NCBI GenBank assembly: GCA_000727475.1
Contig: KL647300.1
Coordinates: 1,420,833 to 1,484,832, forward strand
Source: Sarcocystis neurona
Lineage: Eukaryota; Apicomplexa; Conoidasida; Eucoccidiorida; Sarcocystidae
Direction of reading: 5' to 3'
DNA length: 64,000 nucleotides
Below are positions 12,240-24,110 of the stretch, piece by piece (position 1 is the stretch's first letter; every line of letters starts with the position of its first letter). A program made the position numbers and the translations under genes. The notes under the pieces are model-generated. The model saw only the letters and a list, made by a program, of their open reading frames with translations. It was not told the origin of the DNA and ran no database searches.

Positions 12240-12358
12240 TTATACATGTGCACACATAAGAGGGTTGTTCGACGCATGGGTTTGTTGTTGGTGCTGCTGC
12301 AGATGCTCCCGATATTCGGGCGGAGCTGGCGCGGGCGCGCGAGCGAGCAATTCGTCTC
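12240..12358 (-). CDS. possible terminal exon of RING ligase
   Basis: After ACTCACAG on the minus strand, two bases plus 38 codons (DELLARAPAPAPPEYREHLQ and a Gln-rich end) reach a TAA at 12240-12242, in phase with exon 5. The acceptor lacks a pyrimidine tract, so confidence is low. The same DNA on the plus strand begins ATGGGTTTGTTGTTGGTGCT, a signal-peptide-like start, and runs into a strong donor GTGAGT at 12361, so the opposite strand may be the coding one. Confidence 0.35.
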
Positions 12359-15300
12359 CTGTGAGTCTTCTGCTCTTCTTCTTCCTCCCATTTCTCCTTG
12401 TCTTCTGTTTCATCGCCTCCAAACGGAAAACACCTCTGGCTACACGTAGTTCTGTGGAAGGAGCTGTTCTGTGCCTGCAGCAACGTCGACAGCGGCAGCA
12501 GCAGCAGTAGTGACAGCAGCAGCAGCAGCAAAGCACCGTCACCACCAGCAGCAGGATTAGCAGCACTAGCAGCCACGTCGCAGCAAGGACGTCAGCGGCA
12601 GCAGCAGCACCAGCAGCGCGAGCAAAACACCAGCAGCGGCGGCACGAACAGACGCATCAGGAACGCAAAGTGATCACCAGCAGCAACCCCAGCAGCAGCA
12701 GCAACCGCAGCAGCAGCAGCAGCAACACCCAGCAGCAGCAGCAGCAACCCCAGCATAGCAGCAGCAGCAGCAACTTCAGCAGCACCAGCAACCCCAACGG
12801 CAGCAGCAACCCCAGCAGCAGCGGCAACCCCGGCAGCAGCAGCGCCAACAGCACGGGCAGACGCAGAAACAAAAACAAAAGCTTCTTCCCTGTGAACTCT
12901 TAGCTGTTTACACATACTCCCGTCCAGGAGTACCCCGACGGCACGCATGCGGAGGTACACACAAACAAACACACCGACTGTAACCCAGCGCGTACGTCTC
13001 AACGTTGTGTACATCCACAGACGTAATATATATACATAAATAATAAATAAAGGCAGATATACAGATAGGACGCAACAAAGAATAGGTCTCAGTACATAAC
13101 CAGAACAGCAGGCGAACAAAGTTTGCTGCTGCTGATGCCTCGTGAAGGCCTCGCTTCTGCTGCTGCTGACGCTGGTTTACACCTGGACACGTACCTATAT
13201 CCCAACACATATATATGTTTATACGTACGTCTATAATTGCGAGTGTACCACCACGCCCCAATAAATATATATACATGATACATCCTTATATATAGATACA
13301 TCTAGTTGACAAGCAGAAATAATACGTGCATGCGCGCATGCAAGTGCATTCCCGCATACAAGCGCACATACGAGGACGCACACACATACGTAATATTTGT
13401 ATATATGTCTGTGTTTGCAGTGCAATATTCCTGCAACACGACGCATGCAAGCAGTTGTGGCCCACGCCCGCGGGCGCTTATACGTCACCAGAATGAGGCA
13501 GACATCTACACATATTTCCTCACGCCTGCGTGGACGCGCTGTGCCACCAGTCTCCGTGCATGTACACCCCTCTGTATATATTGGCAGCAAAAGTCGGTGT
13601 TGTGGCCGCTAGTGGCAGAGTCACACAACGATGCGTCAAGGCGAGTCAGCCGCCACCGCGTGGACGTGACTTCCCACGGTGCTGCTGCTTTACCGATCCT
13701 GCTGATGGTTACGTCCCTGCTGCTCGCAACGCTGCTGCAGTTGACGCTGCTGCTCATGAGCCTGCTGCCGCTGCTGCCGTGTATCTATATATAGATGTGG
13801 AAAAAAGAAAGAGACAGAGAGAGATAGTGGCCACAAGCGTTACCTGGTGGGGAGAACGCCGAAGCGTGCTGCGGACGGGCCCAGGTGTTCTGCTGCGAGC
13901 AGCTGCCGGCAGTAGCGGCTTCTTCTTCTTGTGCTGCTGCTGTTGCAGCGGGGGGATCTTCCCCGATCAGTAGGGGCACCTCACTTGCCTCTGCGACAGT
14001 GCAGGAGTCTACTGCTGCCGCCAGCGTTGCAGGAGGAGCGCCAGTTGACGTGAAAATGCTGCCTTTGCAGTTCGGACACACGGCGTTGCGCAGCAGCCAG
14101 ATGTCGATGCAGCTGCAGAAGTAGCAACAGCAGCAGCGACAGCAGCAGTAACAGCCGCAGTAACATATATATATATATATGTGTAGAGGGTGCTGCTTAT
14201 TATACACAATATATATATGTACAGATTTATATGCGGACGCTTGTGTTCACTATATATATGTATGTGGAGGGTGTTGGTTCTTACGACTTGTGGAAGAGAT
14301 GGCCGCAGGCCTGTAGGAGGCGGACTTCGTCGCCACGGTGATAATCTTCGAGACAAATCGAACAGGAAGGCTGGTCGATAGGGACGGCGGAAAGTTTCTC
14401 GTACGTCAGTCGCTGTATCTGCTCTGCTCAGCAAACGAGCACACAGACGCACCCAGGCAGCACACTCCGCTCCTGAGTTTCCTCGCGCTCTCTTCTGCCC
14501 TTCTTCCTGTCAACCCAGCAAAACGGTGCTGTACACATATATATACGTATATCTACTTATCTATCTATCTATCTATTTATCTCTCTACGTATGTGTTTGT
14601 CTGTTTCTCGGACCCGTCCACAGACACACACACAGGCTTCCTTCGCTTTGCTGCTCTTCCCTCTTTGCTGTGGCGCCCTTCTCTGCTCGGTTTGCTGCGC
14701 CTCCCTCGCGGTCGTGCCGGTGTCTCTCTGTGCTTCTTCGCTGCTGTCTCGCCTGTCTCGCCCCCCCGTCAACACCCCCCCCCCCACCGTCGAGAAGCCG
14801 GTTCTTCGCTCCGTGCATTTCTCGCTTTTTCTTCTTCGTGCCCCCCCCTCGCTCGGTCTATCTGCTTTCCTCTGTCTCTGTGAAAAAGGAGACGGCGAGA
14901 CGGGGAAACCCGGCAAGGCCCCGCGCGACTTCTGTCGCTGTGTCTCCCTGTCCCTCTGTCTCTATCTCACCGCAAGACGTCTCAAAAAAACGGCAAAAAC
15001 AGAAGTATACGGACATGCACTGCACGCGCTGCACCAATCTACACACGCAGCTCTGGCGCACGCATGCCCATAATATATATATGTGTATATGTATATTACA
15101 GTCGCCGGTGCTTGTATATATGTGTGTTGGTGTGGGGCCTGCAGGCTTAACACATATGTGCGTATCCGCGGTGCCTGCTTTATAGATACACATATGGGGC
15201 TGAGGGACTTGCATGCATACATACGCCGGTATTTGTGCTATACGTGCAGCTGTGGGGCCTGTGTATGCGTACCATTTATATATGTGTGTGGATGACTGTG

Positions 15301-18300
15301 ATGTGTTTCCTAGATATTGGCACCTATGTAAAAGACGAACATGCGTGTACAAGGACGCAACGACAGCAGACGGTCAGCTCCAACGAAGCAACAGCAGCCT
15401 CCCCACGTCCGAACGCGTTGTGGCACTACCCCTCCGTCGCGACTATCTGGGAGTCTCTTCTCTCTGTCCCTGTCTTTCCTCTATCTGTTTATCTCTTCTG
15501 CTGACTCGCGTCTCCCGTCCTCCACACCCACCCACATTCCCGTAGACATGTTAATAAATATAAATTTCCCCATATATATGTATATGTGTATACGTAAATT
15601 TACAGCTGGAAATGCAGGTAGAGCTGGGTGTGCGGTTTCCTGCATGCAGCCACAGACGAGACGACTCAAGGAGAGCAGCAGACATGCCCTGCAGGAGCAG
15701 AAAACAAAAGGGTAGAAAGGAGGAGAAGGGGGAGACGGGGAGCACAAGAAATGATCCTTGAAGAAGAGCTGTCGACCCCCCCGCCTCTTCCGCCTTACAC
15801 GAAGTTGGCTGTCCAGGACCAACGCGGGCAGTGGGCAGGAAAGTCAACAAGAAGCAGCAGCAGCAGGGGAGCCCAGGAAAACGAACGCGACGAAGGACAG
15901 AAGACGAAGGGAGAAGGCAGGGAAGCAGAAACGACGAAGAAGGACGTTCGCGAGAGGGGATTCGAAGAAGAACACACAACACGGTGAAGCACTCGGACAA
16001 GGAGAGCTGCAGCAGCAGAGACACAACAGACTGGGCAGGCCGCCAACGAAGAAACGCGTCCACAGCGATGGAGGAGGTCCTCCTTTCTCGTATCCGCTTC
16101 TCACAGATACGCAGGGGTCTACGGAGGAAATCGCGAGGCTTCGCTTCCAGCAGGCCGGAGACAAACAGCGATGGGCAGAGGAGGACTCTGACACAGAAAG
16201 GAGCACAAGAAGCGGCAGAGGACCGGGCAAGGACTGCGCGCGGTAGTTTTGAAGAATACTTGGAGAAGACGGAAAAAAGCCGGGTGAGGCTGCAGCAGGG
16301 AAGCGAGAAGAACACGAAGAGGACGGGCGAGCGCGGAGAGGACTGCGCAGCACGTTCGAGGAAGACGAGGAGGCGTGCGGGAAGCAGACGGGACGGGGGG
16401 GTCCAAAGGCAGGAGAGGCAGGGGTGCCTACCCGTTGTCAGTCCTCTTCGAATTATGTGGATCCCGTACTGAGCAAAAACTCCCAGTCTCCCCCATCTGC
16501 TCTCGCGCGCATGCACAGCAGCAAACGTCTCTTCGAGACGTAGAGAGGCGAAGTAACACACACCACGAAAATGTAGACACACACACACACACAGACACAC
16601 GTACACTTCCATATACACACATAGAGACGAAACAAAGATGAATATCTCTGGGAAGATGCATGTCTATATACATATATACATCCACGCATAGACGAGACGA
16701 GAGCCCGGGAGATATTATTCACCAGAAGTTTAAGTTCGGTACTTCTGACAAATGTACATATAAAGGGAGAGACACAGAGAGAAAGACAGACAGAGAGACA
16801 TACATAGAGAGAGATATATATATGTATACAAAGAGTTATATAAATATTAATATATATGTTATAAGAGTGACAGAGAGAGATAATATTTACCAAATTAGAA
16901 ACGTAGTAGAGAGGTATATATATATATATATGTACAGATATATATATATACGTTTGAATAACAGAGAGTGAATACTTATCAAATTAAACATGTAGTAGTT
17001 CTAGAGGAGACAATTAATACCTCGACGACACTGCTAAAACCGACGACAATGTGCGCATGTCAAGCCTCGGCAAGAGTTGTCGTAGACGCTAAAACGTATA
17101 CACATCCACATATATATATATATGATATGAGGAAAGAAGGACAAAAGCAGAATGCTTGTACGGACGTAGATGCGTGTATTGACTTACGAACCTTTCATTT
17201 TATATTCACAGATGCTTTGATGTACACATATATATGTGGGCGCCCATCTATCGTTGACAATACAGTCCATCATCTACTCCTTACACGAGAAGGCAGAGTA
17301 TCACTTTGATATATGTGAACAAAGACTCACAACTACTGCCAATATATATACATGTTTATTCCCTTCCTTTCACTTTACCTATATATATACAAATAGGCAT
17401 ATACATACAGATAGAGGTACACAGCAACACACATTTTGTATGCACGCTGGGTATATATATTTCTTCATGTATGTACATACAGGGCTTCTATACACTCTAT
17501 CGTTGATCACATGTACATACACATGTGTATTCACACAGACTTTATACGGGTTATCCATACATTCATGTATATATATATACGGATACGTACACGAGTCTTC
17601 TACACTTTACATATATGAATACGTGTAATTACTGAGGTTTTATACAAGTCATCTTGATGTCCAGGTGTATACATATATGCACGCGCACAGGGACTTTATA
17701 GAATTTACGTTCTCCCACGAAAAGCGACAAAGAACCTGCCTGGTGCTGCAGGTTCAACAATTTCACATCTCCCTTCCTCAACAAGGCTATACCACTTCTG
17801 CGCGTCTCACCTTTTCATCGCCTAGTTATTACACATATATATACATACATACACGAGTTAGTCCCACAAATACACATATATATATATGGAGAGAGACAGA
17901 GACAGTCTTACCAACATATACATATATATATGTATACTTCCACTTCTCCGTCTCAGTTCTCTCCTTGTGACACTGTCGATACGCAGATATATGTATACTA
18001 CTTCGAATGCTGAGCAGAGACCGGCTCTTATTTACCTTCGCAGCATATCTTCGTTCTGAAGAAGTTGGAGGTCACGCTCCGCCCGTCGCGCACGATATTC
18101 GAACGTGGCAGCCACCGCTGGAGCGACAGGCACACCGCACGAGCAGACGCAAACACACACCCCTCTACATACACACACAGAGAAAGACGGAGAGGGGCAC
18201 GCCAGGAAGAGAGACGGAGACGCGAGGGTGGGGGACGGCGACGCCAGAGAGAAGAGAGACGGCGACGAGGGTGAAGACAGAGGGAGAGACGGAGACGGCG

Positions 18301-21300
18301 AGACGCGAGGGGGGGAGACGGCGAGACGCCAGAGACAGAAGAGAGACACGCAGAGACAGAGGGAGACAAGGAGAGAAGCGACAGAGAAGAGAGACGGCGA
18401 CGGGAGAGGGGGAGACGGAGACGGGAGGGAGGGAGACGGCGAGACACGAGAGATAAGAGAGACACACCGAGACAGAGGGAGAGGCGGAGACGGAGACGCA
18501 ACAGAGAAGAGAGACGGAGACGAGGGGGAAGAGAGAGGGAGACACGAGAGAGAAGAGAGACGGAGACGGGAGGGAGATGGGAGGGAGACGGCGAAGCAGG
18601 AGAGAAGAGAGACACACGGAGAGGACGACACACGGAGAGACAGAGGGAGAGACGGGCAGCGAGGAAGAGAACATGTGAGAGAGAGACAGACGGGTCAACG
18701 ACTATCCACCTTCAAGCGCGCACACACAGACAGCTACACACAAGAGAAACACCTGGCCGTGGGCACACACACACACACCAGCCTATCATATATATATATC
18801 GGTTTAGGCTCGCAAATACGCATGTACATATATATGGGTGTTTATGTATATACGTTGATACAGAGAGAGAGGGGCGCTTGTGGAATTCTCGACGGCAGAG
18901 AGCCTGGGGAATGCCCGGGTCATGCATGCGTGTTGCAGAGAAACACGTCTGTCCGTCGTACTACCGGTGGCAGCGTGCATATATATGCATGCACTGCTGT
19001 AGTCCTACCAATATGCACATCCTGGGAGACAGGGAGACGTGCGCGCACACACGAACAGAAACGTAATTATCAGGAGAAGTACAGGGTTACCCACACAAAC
19101 ACTTACAAGTAATATATCTCTATATACACCTATATATCTATAGCTACAGATGCGGTATGCATATGTATACGGATGCAGATAGATACATATACAACTATAG
19201 AAAGACAGACGGAGATGGATTGCCTTCCATGCTCTCCTCTATCCACGTATGTGCCACCGCTATGATGCTTACATGCGACTTCCTATCTATACACATATAT
19301 ATATATATATATATATGTAGAGAGAGAGAGACACACACACATACAAACACGTATACACACCTACAGATAGACGCACCCGTCTGCAGGCACACACATGGAT
19401 ATGTATACATATGCCTCCCTAATAGTCGTTCTTGGTACATTCACGAGGATGCTGGTGCTGGATGGCTGCTGTTTCTGCTGCCCGTGTTCCGCTGTTCTTC
19501 CGAGAGAGAACCGCATGCAGCTGTGAGCAGCCCCAGTGTTGAGAACAGCCGCTGCTGCTGGAGGAGGAGAACAGGGGGAGGGGCAGCTGCCGCTGTTGCT
19601 GCAACGGGCACTGCGGCAGCAGAGCAGGCGCAGGAGCAGCAGAACTTACCGATGAAAAGAATGTAAATGACGATCCATACGTAGCAGAGAACGAGCCAGA
19701 AAACGAAGAACCACGGGTGGCTTCCTCGCGGCAACTGCGCGTCAGGCCCAGCAGCACACAGCGCACACAACGTTACACAGCAGCAGCCGACGGCAGCAGC
19801 ACACGAGCAGCAGCAGCACTGGCGCACGCGCAGACACCCGAGAGTGCAGCAGCGCAGACAAAGGCAGCGTCACCGCGCAGCAGCGCAGCACCAGCAGGAC
19901 TACAGACGCAGTCGCAGCATGGCCAGCCAGCGCGGCGTCCACAGCAGAAGCAGCTGCTGCGACACAGAAGAAGACTAGCCGCAACAACGCAGACGCAGCG
20001 GCACGGCGGTAGATGTCAGCTAGCGGCCCCTCCTTCACAGATACCCACCTACACGAACGCAGATACGTTAATCTGTGTAGAGGATCACCCCGTGTGAATG
20101 TATAGACGTGAAGCCCGCGTACATACGCAGACACACGTCCCCGTCGTCCATCTACAAGTACGCGTTCTCACATATGTGTACGGACGTATGTACGTCTACA
20201 TATATATACTCCTCCAGACAGGTCCCCGTCGTCTATCTACACGTATGCGTCCTCATACAGGTGTGCGACTATATGTACACCTCCAAATATACGTGTGTTT
20301 CTCCGCGTGCAATATAACGACGGGCTCTACAGCACTTTCGTTCTCAAACGCTAAAGAGTTACAGACGGTGTCGCGACACCCCAGAACAATGCAGTGTAGG
20401 GACACCCAACAGCGCATGCAGTGTAGTGACGCCCAACAGCGCAGTGAGCGATGCAGTGTAGTGACACCCAACAGCGCAGTGTGCGATGCAGTGTAGCGAC
20501 ACCCAACAGCGCAGTGAGCGATGCATTGTAGTGACACCCAAGAGCGCATCTAGAGGTGCAGTGTAGTGACACCCACGAGCGCAGTGAGCGATGCGGTGTA
20601 GTGACACCCAAGAGCGCATCTAGAGGTGCAGTGTAGTGACACCCAAGAGCGCAGTGAGCGATGCGGTGTAGTGACACCCAACAGCGCTGTGAGCGATGCC
20701 ACGTAGCGATATCCAAACGCGCAGTTCACAACGCAGTGCTATAGCGACACCGATCAGCCCCCCACGACGCCTACGTATATATATATATATATATATGTAC
20801 ATATATATATATATGGCAGAGGCCCACGCGCTCCCACGTTTATGCCTATAATTATTTGTTGAGGTGAAAGACACCTATTGAGAGACAGAGAGCGAGATAT
20901 GGTGCAAAGCAGTGCATACGTACGTAGAGAGGGGAGAGCCACAGAGAGAGAGACGAAAGGAGGAGATATTGCACCCCCACGCACACAGACATGCGAAGTT
21001 TCTTCCCGTTGCAGCCCACCTGTCTTCCCCCCGCAGCGCGCATGCGCATGCAACCATACGCACATATATATACATGTGTATATGTACGTATGTACACCTC
21101 GAGATGCCTGGGTATATATACACCTACATATACATACGTATGCACACCTTGAGATGCCTGGGTATATATATATGTAGAGATCCATCCATTTCATTTCATG
21201 AATAACAGTGACACATCGGAAGCAGGAGAGCCGCCGCATCGCCGCTTCCGAGGAGCCCATTTTAATAAGTGAAACCGCGACAGCCCTCGGCAGGGAGGGC

Positions 21301-23198
21301 ATGTATCTCTATCCTGGTCACCAGTACACTTTCTCATATACACACACTCCACGTATAAATACACACACGTAAATATTACACATCGGTTAGTAGTACACTT
21401 TCTCGTATACAAACGCTTGGCTCTCTTCAATATTAGATATATATGTACGCAGATACAACGTCTTGACTTCCGTCTGTAAGTACACACGAGCTCATGCACA
21501 CATACACACCCACACCCATATATATACAGAGACACACCGCGACAGCTCTGTATATATGTGCGTACGTAGTGATATATATATGCTCAAATACCTACGCATA
21601 CATGGCCACACACACACACATATACGTATATCTATATATATGAAAATACTGACTTTACTCTCTCTCTCCGTGCGTAGTATATATTCGCTGTGAGATAACT
21701 ATGCGTATGTATATATATATATATAAAGGTATGCATATATCTACCTCTATCTCTCTCTCCGTATTTATACAGATATGCATGCATGTTGATATACCCATGT
21801 GTACACGTCTATATGTACAAACCCATATATTTGCATACACAGGTGGTCTGCAGGTCTGCAGGGCAGCAGCGGTGCATGTCCTGCAGCGGGAGCAGACGCA
21901 CAAGCATACGAAGAGTCGACTTTTGTAGCAAGGAAAATCCGAGTCCTGACCAGCGGAGTGTGTGCCTGAGTGCGAATACCTATTTGTCCAAATATATCCA
22001 CATATATGTATATATATACGTTCGGGAGAGAAGGACCGCAGAGCGGGAGAAGGTGAACCAAGACGCGACACGACCTTATATTCTGCTGCTTCGCCATGTG
22101 CGTCTTCTTCTTCTGCGTCTTCTTCTGCTGCGTCTTCTTTCTGCTGTTCCTGTGTGCTTTTTTCTCTTCCTTTTCATGTTTTATCCTCTTCTTCGTCTTA
22201 TTCGCTTCTTCTCCTGCCTTCGCTGTTTCCCAGTGCCTTGTCTTCTGTAAACTTACACACTGCGGCGTGCTTGCTTCGACTTGAGCAAACCACACGGTCC
22301 CGACGATCGTCCAGCAGAAAAAGAAAGGGAAGAGAATTCCCAAAATTAGGACATTCACCCAAAACGGAGGGCCCCGTTGTCGGTACAAAATGAAGTCCTC
22401 GCCATCCTGCACAGGCGTCGCCCAACGCATGCACCGACGCTTATAAACACAGTCAGAGGTCACACATATACGTGTGACCAGCAGTTCATGGCCACACACA
22501 GAGTCGTACACACACACACACAGAGGCATGCAGATATGCAAACAACATGTAGTAGCTCTTTCTATATTTTACGATCAGACACATATATATGCCTCCCACC
22601 CCGTCCCCATCCTTGACTTGGTCGCGGCGGCAGGTCCAGCTCTGTATCTGCAGTCACTGCTGACAGTCTTCAGCACCACGCAGCAGACCCTCATGGCGCA
22701 CACACACACATACACACATGTTGTGATGGTCGACTACTACATCACCTGTTCTGCTCTTGTAGCGCTCTACATCTATACACACACATATACATATATATAT
22801 GTATATATATATATATATGTATGACCCACGATAATACACTTCCTCTTTCTTCTCTCTTCGTCCACCAGTACCTGCTGCTCCCTCTGTCGGGGCTCCCCGT
22901 CTCCCTATGTGTACCCTCACCTATATATAGAGAGAAAACTTCTTCTCTGTTATGGACCTGCGCATATACATGTATAGAGAGAGATATACAAAGAGAGGGA
23001 GAAACACCTGCTTTACACAGACGCACACAGACACATGCACAACGCTCTCTTATGGGAGGATGCGCTGCTGCTGCATGCAGAACACGTCCAAAATAGTAGA
23101 TTATAGGCCCTTTTATACACGTTTATGGCAGCGTCTTCATAAACATGCAAAGTGGTTTATGTATATATATAAATACATATATAAACATACATATATAA

Positions 23199-23230
<32 letters not shown>

Positions 23231-23851
23231 AAATGTAGCGGCTTCCGTGTATATACAGATATACGAATCGGCTTCTGTATACATATATATAGATATGTAG
23301 TGCCTTATATATAGATACATATGCAGCGGCTTTTGTAGCTAAAGATATATATGTAGCGGCTTATACATATATATAAATATATATACATATACATGGAGGC
23401 CTTTGTTATATACATATATATACAAATACACAAATGCAGCGAGTTTTGTATCACATGTGTCTGTATATGTAGCGAATTTTGTATCTGTCTCTTCCTCGCG
23501 ACATTTATATACGTAGTGGCTTATATATATATGCACGTAGCGGCTGTTAGATCTGTATCTACTGTATGTATGTAGCAGCTTTTCTGACAGATTGGCCGGG
23601 GATGTGCTGCAGAGAGGAAAAGGTTGATAGAGGTGGCCGCAGAGATATTCTGCGCGGATGCGCTCATGTGGGACGTGCGTACGTCGGAGAGACACTGCCC
23701 GAGGTAATGGGAGAGACGGAAGGCAACTATCGAGGCATAGGAGACCACCAGCCAGTACTGTATCGGTCGTCTGCAGCTCTCGAACGCGTCCCACTCGACA
23801 AATATATCCGAGGAGGAGTACAAGAAGGCAAAAAACAAAATCGCGTCGTTG
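12240..23851 (-). CDS. membrane-anchored RING-H2 finger E3 ubiquitin ligase (5' end missing)
   Basis: Predicted E3 ligase that would recruit an E2 through its RING-H2 domain from a membrane. Minus-strand exons 23851-23683, 22406-22257, 19734-19650, 14423-14285, 14112-13844 and, less surely, 12358-12240 join with matching phases (0, 0, 1, 2, 1). The order is: FVEWDAFESCRRPIQYWLVV with TM helices; FFCWTIVGTVWFAQ; a TM exon WFFVFWLVLCYVWIVIYIL; then a RING-H2 with C-x2-C-x15-C-x-H-x2-H-x2-C-x10-C-x2-C (CSIC, ACGHLFHKSC, CPNC). All eight zinc ligands are present, split over two exons after HKS. This four-TM plus C-terminal RING-H2 layout, including the W-x-VG-x-VW motif, is that of plant At1g12760-like ligases. 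The 5' exon with the start codon was not found; introns reach 5 kb. Confidence 0.82.
12480..12870 (+). repeat. long CAG/AGC triplet tract
   Basis: About 390 bases of interrupted CAG repeats, reading Ser/Asn-rich in one plus frame (ATG-less start near 12670) and Leu- or Ala-rich on the minus strand. It lies in the predicted last intron of the RING gene. I treat it as repeat and not as coding. Confidence 0.75.
13844..14112 (-). CDS. RING ligase exon 5 (second half of RING-H2 and tail)
   Basis: This exon begins after a CTG-rich acceptor ending TTCTGCAG. The first base completes the split Ser codon, then CIDIWLLRNAVCPNC supplies Cys6-Cys8 of the RING. A low-complexity Ala/Glu-rich tail follows to FSPPG, ending with one base before CAG|GTAACG. 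If the donor is not used the frame runs to a stop at 13785, adding TA-repeat-encoded residues, which is less likely. Confidence 0.85.
14285..14423 (-). CDS. RING ligase exon 4 (first half of RING-H2)
   Basis: 139-base exon: two leading bases, 45 codons, two trailing bases, ending before GTAAGA. It encodes QRLTYEKLSAV, then CSICLEDY, GDEVRLLQACGHLFHKS, that is Cys1 to His5 of the RING. Other exons between this and 19650 cannot be excluded across the 5.2-kb gap, but the phases fit directly. Confidence 0.87.
15640..16450. other. purine-skewed block with overlapping open frames on both strands
   Basis: The plus strand is AGA/GAA/AAG-rich over roughly 800 bases. This leaves a 355-codon frame open on the minus strand (15551-16618) and a 213-codon frame on the plus strand (15831-16472). 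Strong purine bias removes stop codons from both, and neither shows motifs or a convincing start. It sits in the large RING-gene intron 14424-19649. Confidence 0.45.
18180..18680 (+). repeat. 500-bp polypurine tract
   Basis: Almost only GAGAGACGGAGACG, GGGAGACGGCGAGA and GAGGGGGAGACGG words on the plus strand, with C as the only common pyrimidine. It falls in an intron of the minus-strand RING gene, where the transcript would be a CUCUCU/CGUCUC pyrimidine run. Confidence 0.9.
19650..19734 (-). CDS. RING ligase exon 3 (TM4)
   Basis: 85-base exon between GACGCGCAG and the strong donor GTAAGT. It encodes LPRGSHPW followed by an uninterrupted hydrophobic helix, FFVFWLVLCYVWIVIYILFI. The phase-0 entry agrees with the previous exon and the phase-1 exit with the RING exon. 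Confidence 0.8.
19740..19990 (+). repeat. CAG-rich tract upstream of TM4 exon
   Basis: Interrupted CAG/GCAGCA sequence immediately 5' of the minus-strand exon 19650-19734, so it reads as CTG-rich in the transcript just before that exon. Confidence 0.65.
20391..20755 (+). repeat. 35-bp minisatellite, about ten units
   Basis: Units begin with GCAGTGTAGTGACACCCAA and end GCGCAGTGAGCGAT or GCGCATCTAGAGGT. Full 35-base copies start at 20418, 20453, 20488, 20523, 20558, 20593, 20628 and 20663; a shortened copy precedes at 20391 and a degenerate one follows at 20698. Because 35 is not a multiple of three the frame rotates by unit, yet the minus strand stays open across much of the array. It lies in a RING-gene intron. 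Confidence 0.93.
21071..21170 (+). repeat. 50-bp direct repeat, two copies
   Basis: The right 30 bases of each unit, with GAGATGCCTGGGTATATATA, are identical at 21101-21120 and 21151-21170; the left parts are similar TA/CA-rich sequence. Confidence 0.85.
22257..22406 (-). CDS. RING ligase exon 2 (TM3, WTIVGTVW motif)
   Basis: Exactly 50 codons, phase 0 at both ends, between GCCTGTGCAG and the strong donor GTAAGT. It encodes a basic loop (LYRQRGPPFW), a hydrophobic helix VNVLILGILFPFFFCW and TIVGTVWFAQVEASTPQC, the signature W-x-VG-x-VW region of this ligase family. Confidence 0.82.
23230..23590 (+). repeat. interspersed GTAGCGGCTT-like motif in TA microsatellite
   Basis: A motif near GTAGCGGCTT, with variants GTAGTGGCTT, GCAGCGGCTT, GTAGCGAATT and GTAGCAGCTT, recurs about ten times at 20-45-base spacing between TATATA runs, ending next to RING exon 23683-23851. 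Confidence 0.65.
23683..23851 (-). CDS. RING ligase exon 1 of visible gene (TM1-TM2 region)
   Basis: On the minus strand a TG-repeat ending in TGTGCAG gives the acceptor. The exon has one leading base and 56 codons: AILFFAFLYSSSD, the conserved VEWDAFESCRRPIQYWLVVS and a TM helix ending YLGQCLSD before GTACGC. The C-x2-PI-x2-WL wording matches the second membrane segment of four-TM RING-H2 ligases. The frame stays open beyond this donor, so the 3' boundary is inferred from phase with the next exon. Confidence 0.7.
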
Positions 23852-23879
23852 CTGCACACACACACACACACAACAAAAA

Positions 23880-24110
23880 AGAGCACCGCAGCAGACCTCA
23901 CCAGCGCAGCAGCAGGGACAGAAGCAGCAGCAGGCGCAGCAGCTACAGCAGTAAGGGGGACAGCTGCACGCGCAGCAGCACCGACAGCTGCAGGAGAAAC
24001 GGCAGCAGCGCTCTCAACAGTAGCAACACGAGCAGCAGCAACACGACCACCAGCAAGAGGAGGACCTGCAGCAACGGCAGCACCTGCAGCAGCAAACTGC
24101 CGCACATTCG
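23880..24110 (+). repeat. CAG/AGC tract
   Basis: Interrupted AGCAGCAG repeats just upstream, in transcript order, of the first visible RING-gene exon. Ser- or Ala-rich frames on either strand are translations of the tract. Confidence 0.65.

Noticed and set aside
15551..16618. 355-codon minus-strand open frame
   Set aside because: Caused by strong purine skew that removes stops from both strands; a plus frame overlaps it, and no family features are seen.
20391..20755. CRISPR array
   Set aside because: Units are directly adjacent with no unique spacers, and the context is eukaryotic, so it is a minisatellite.
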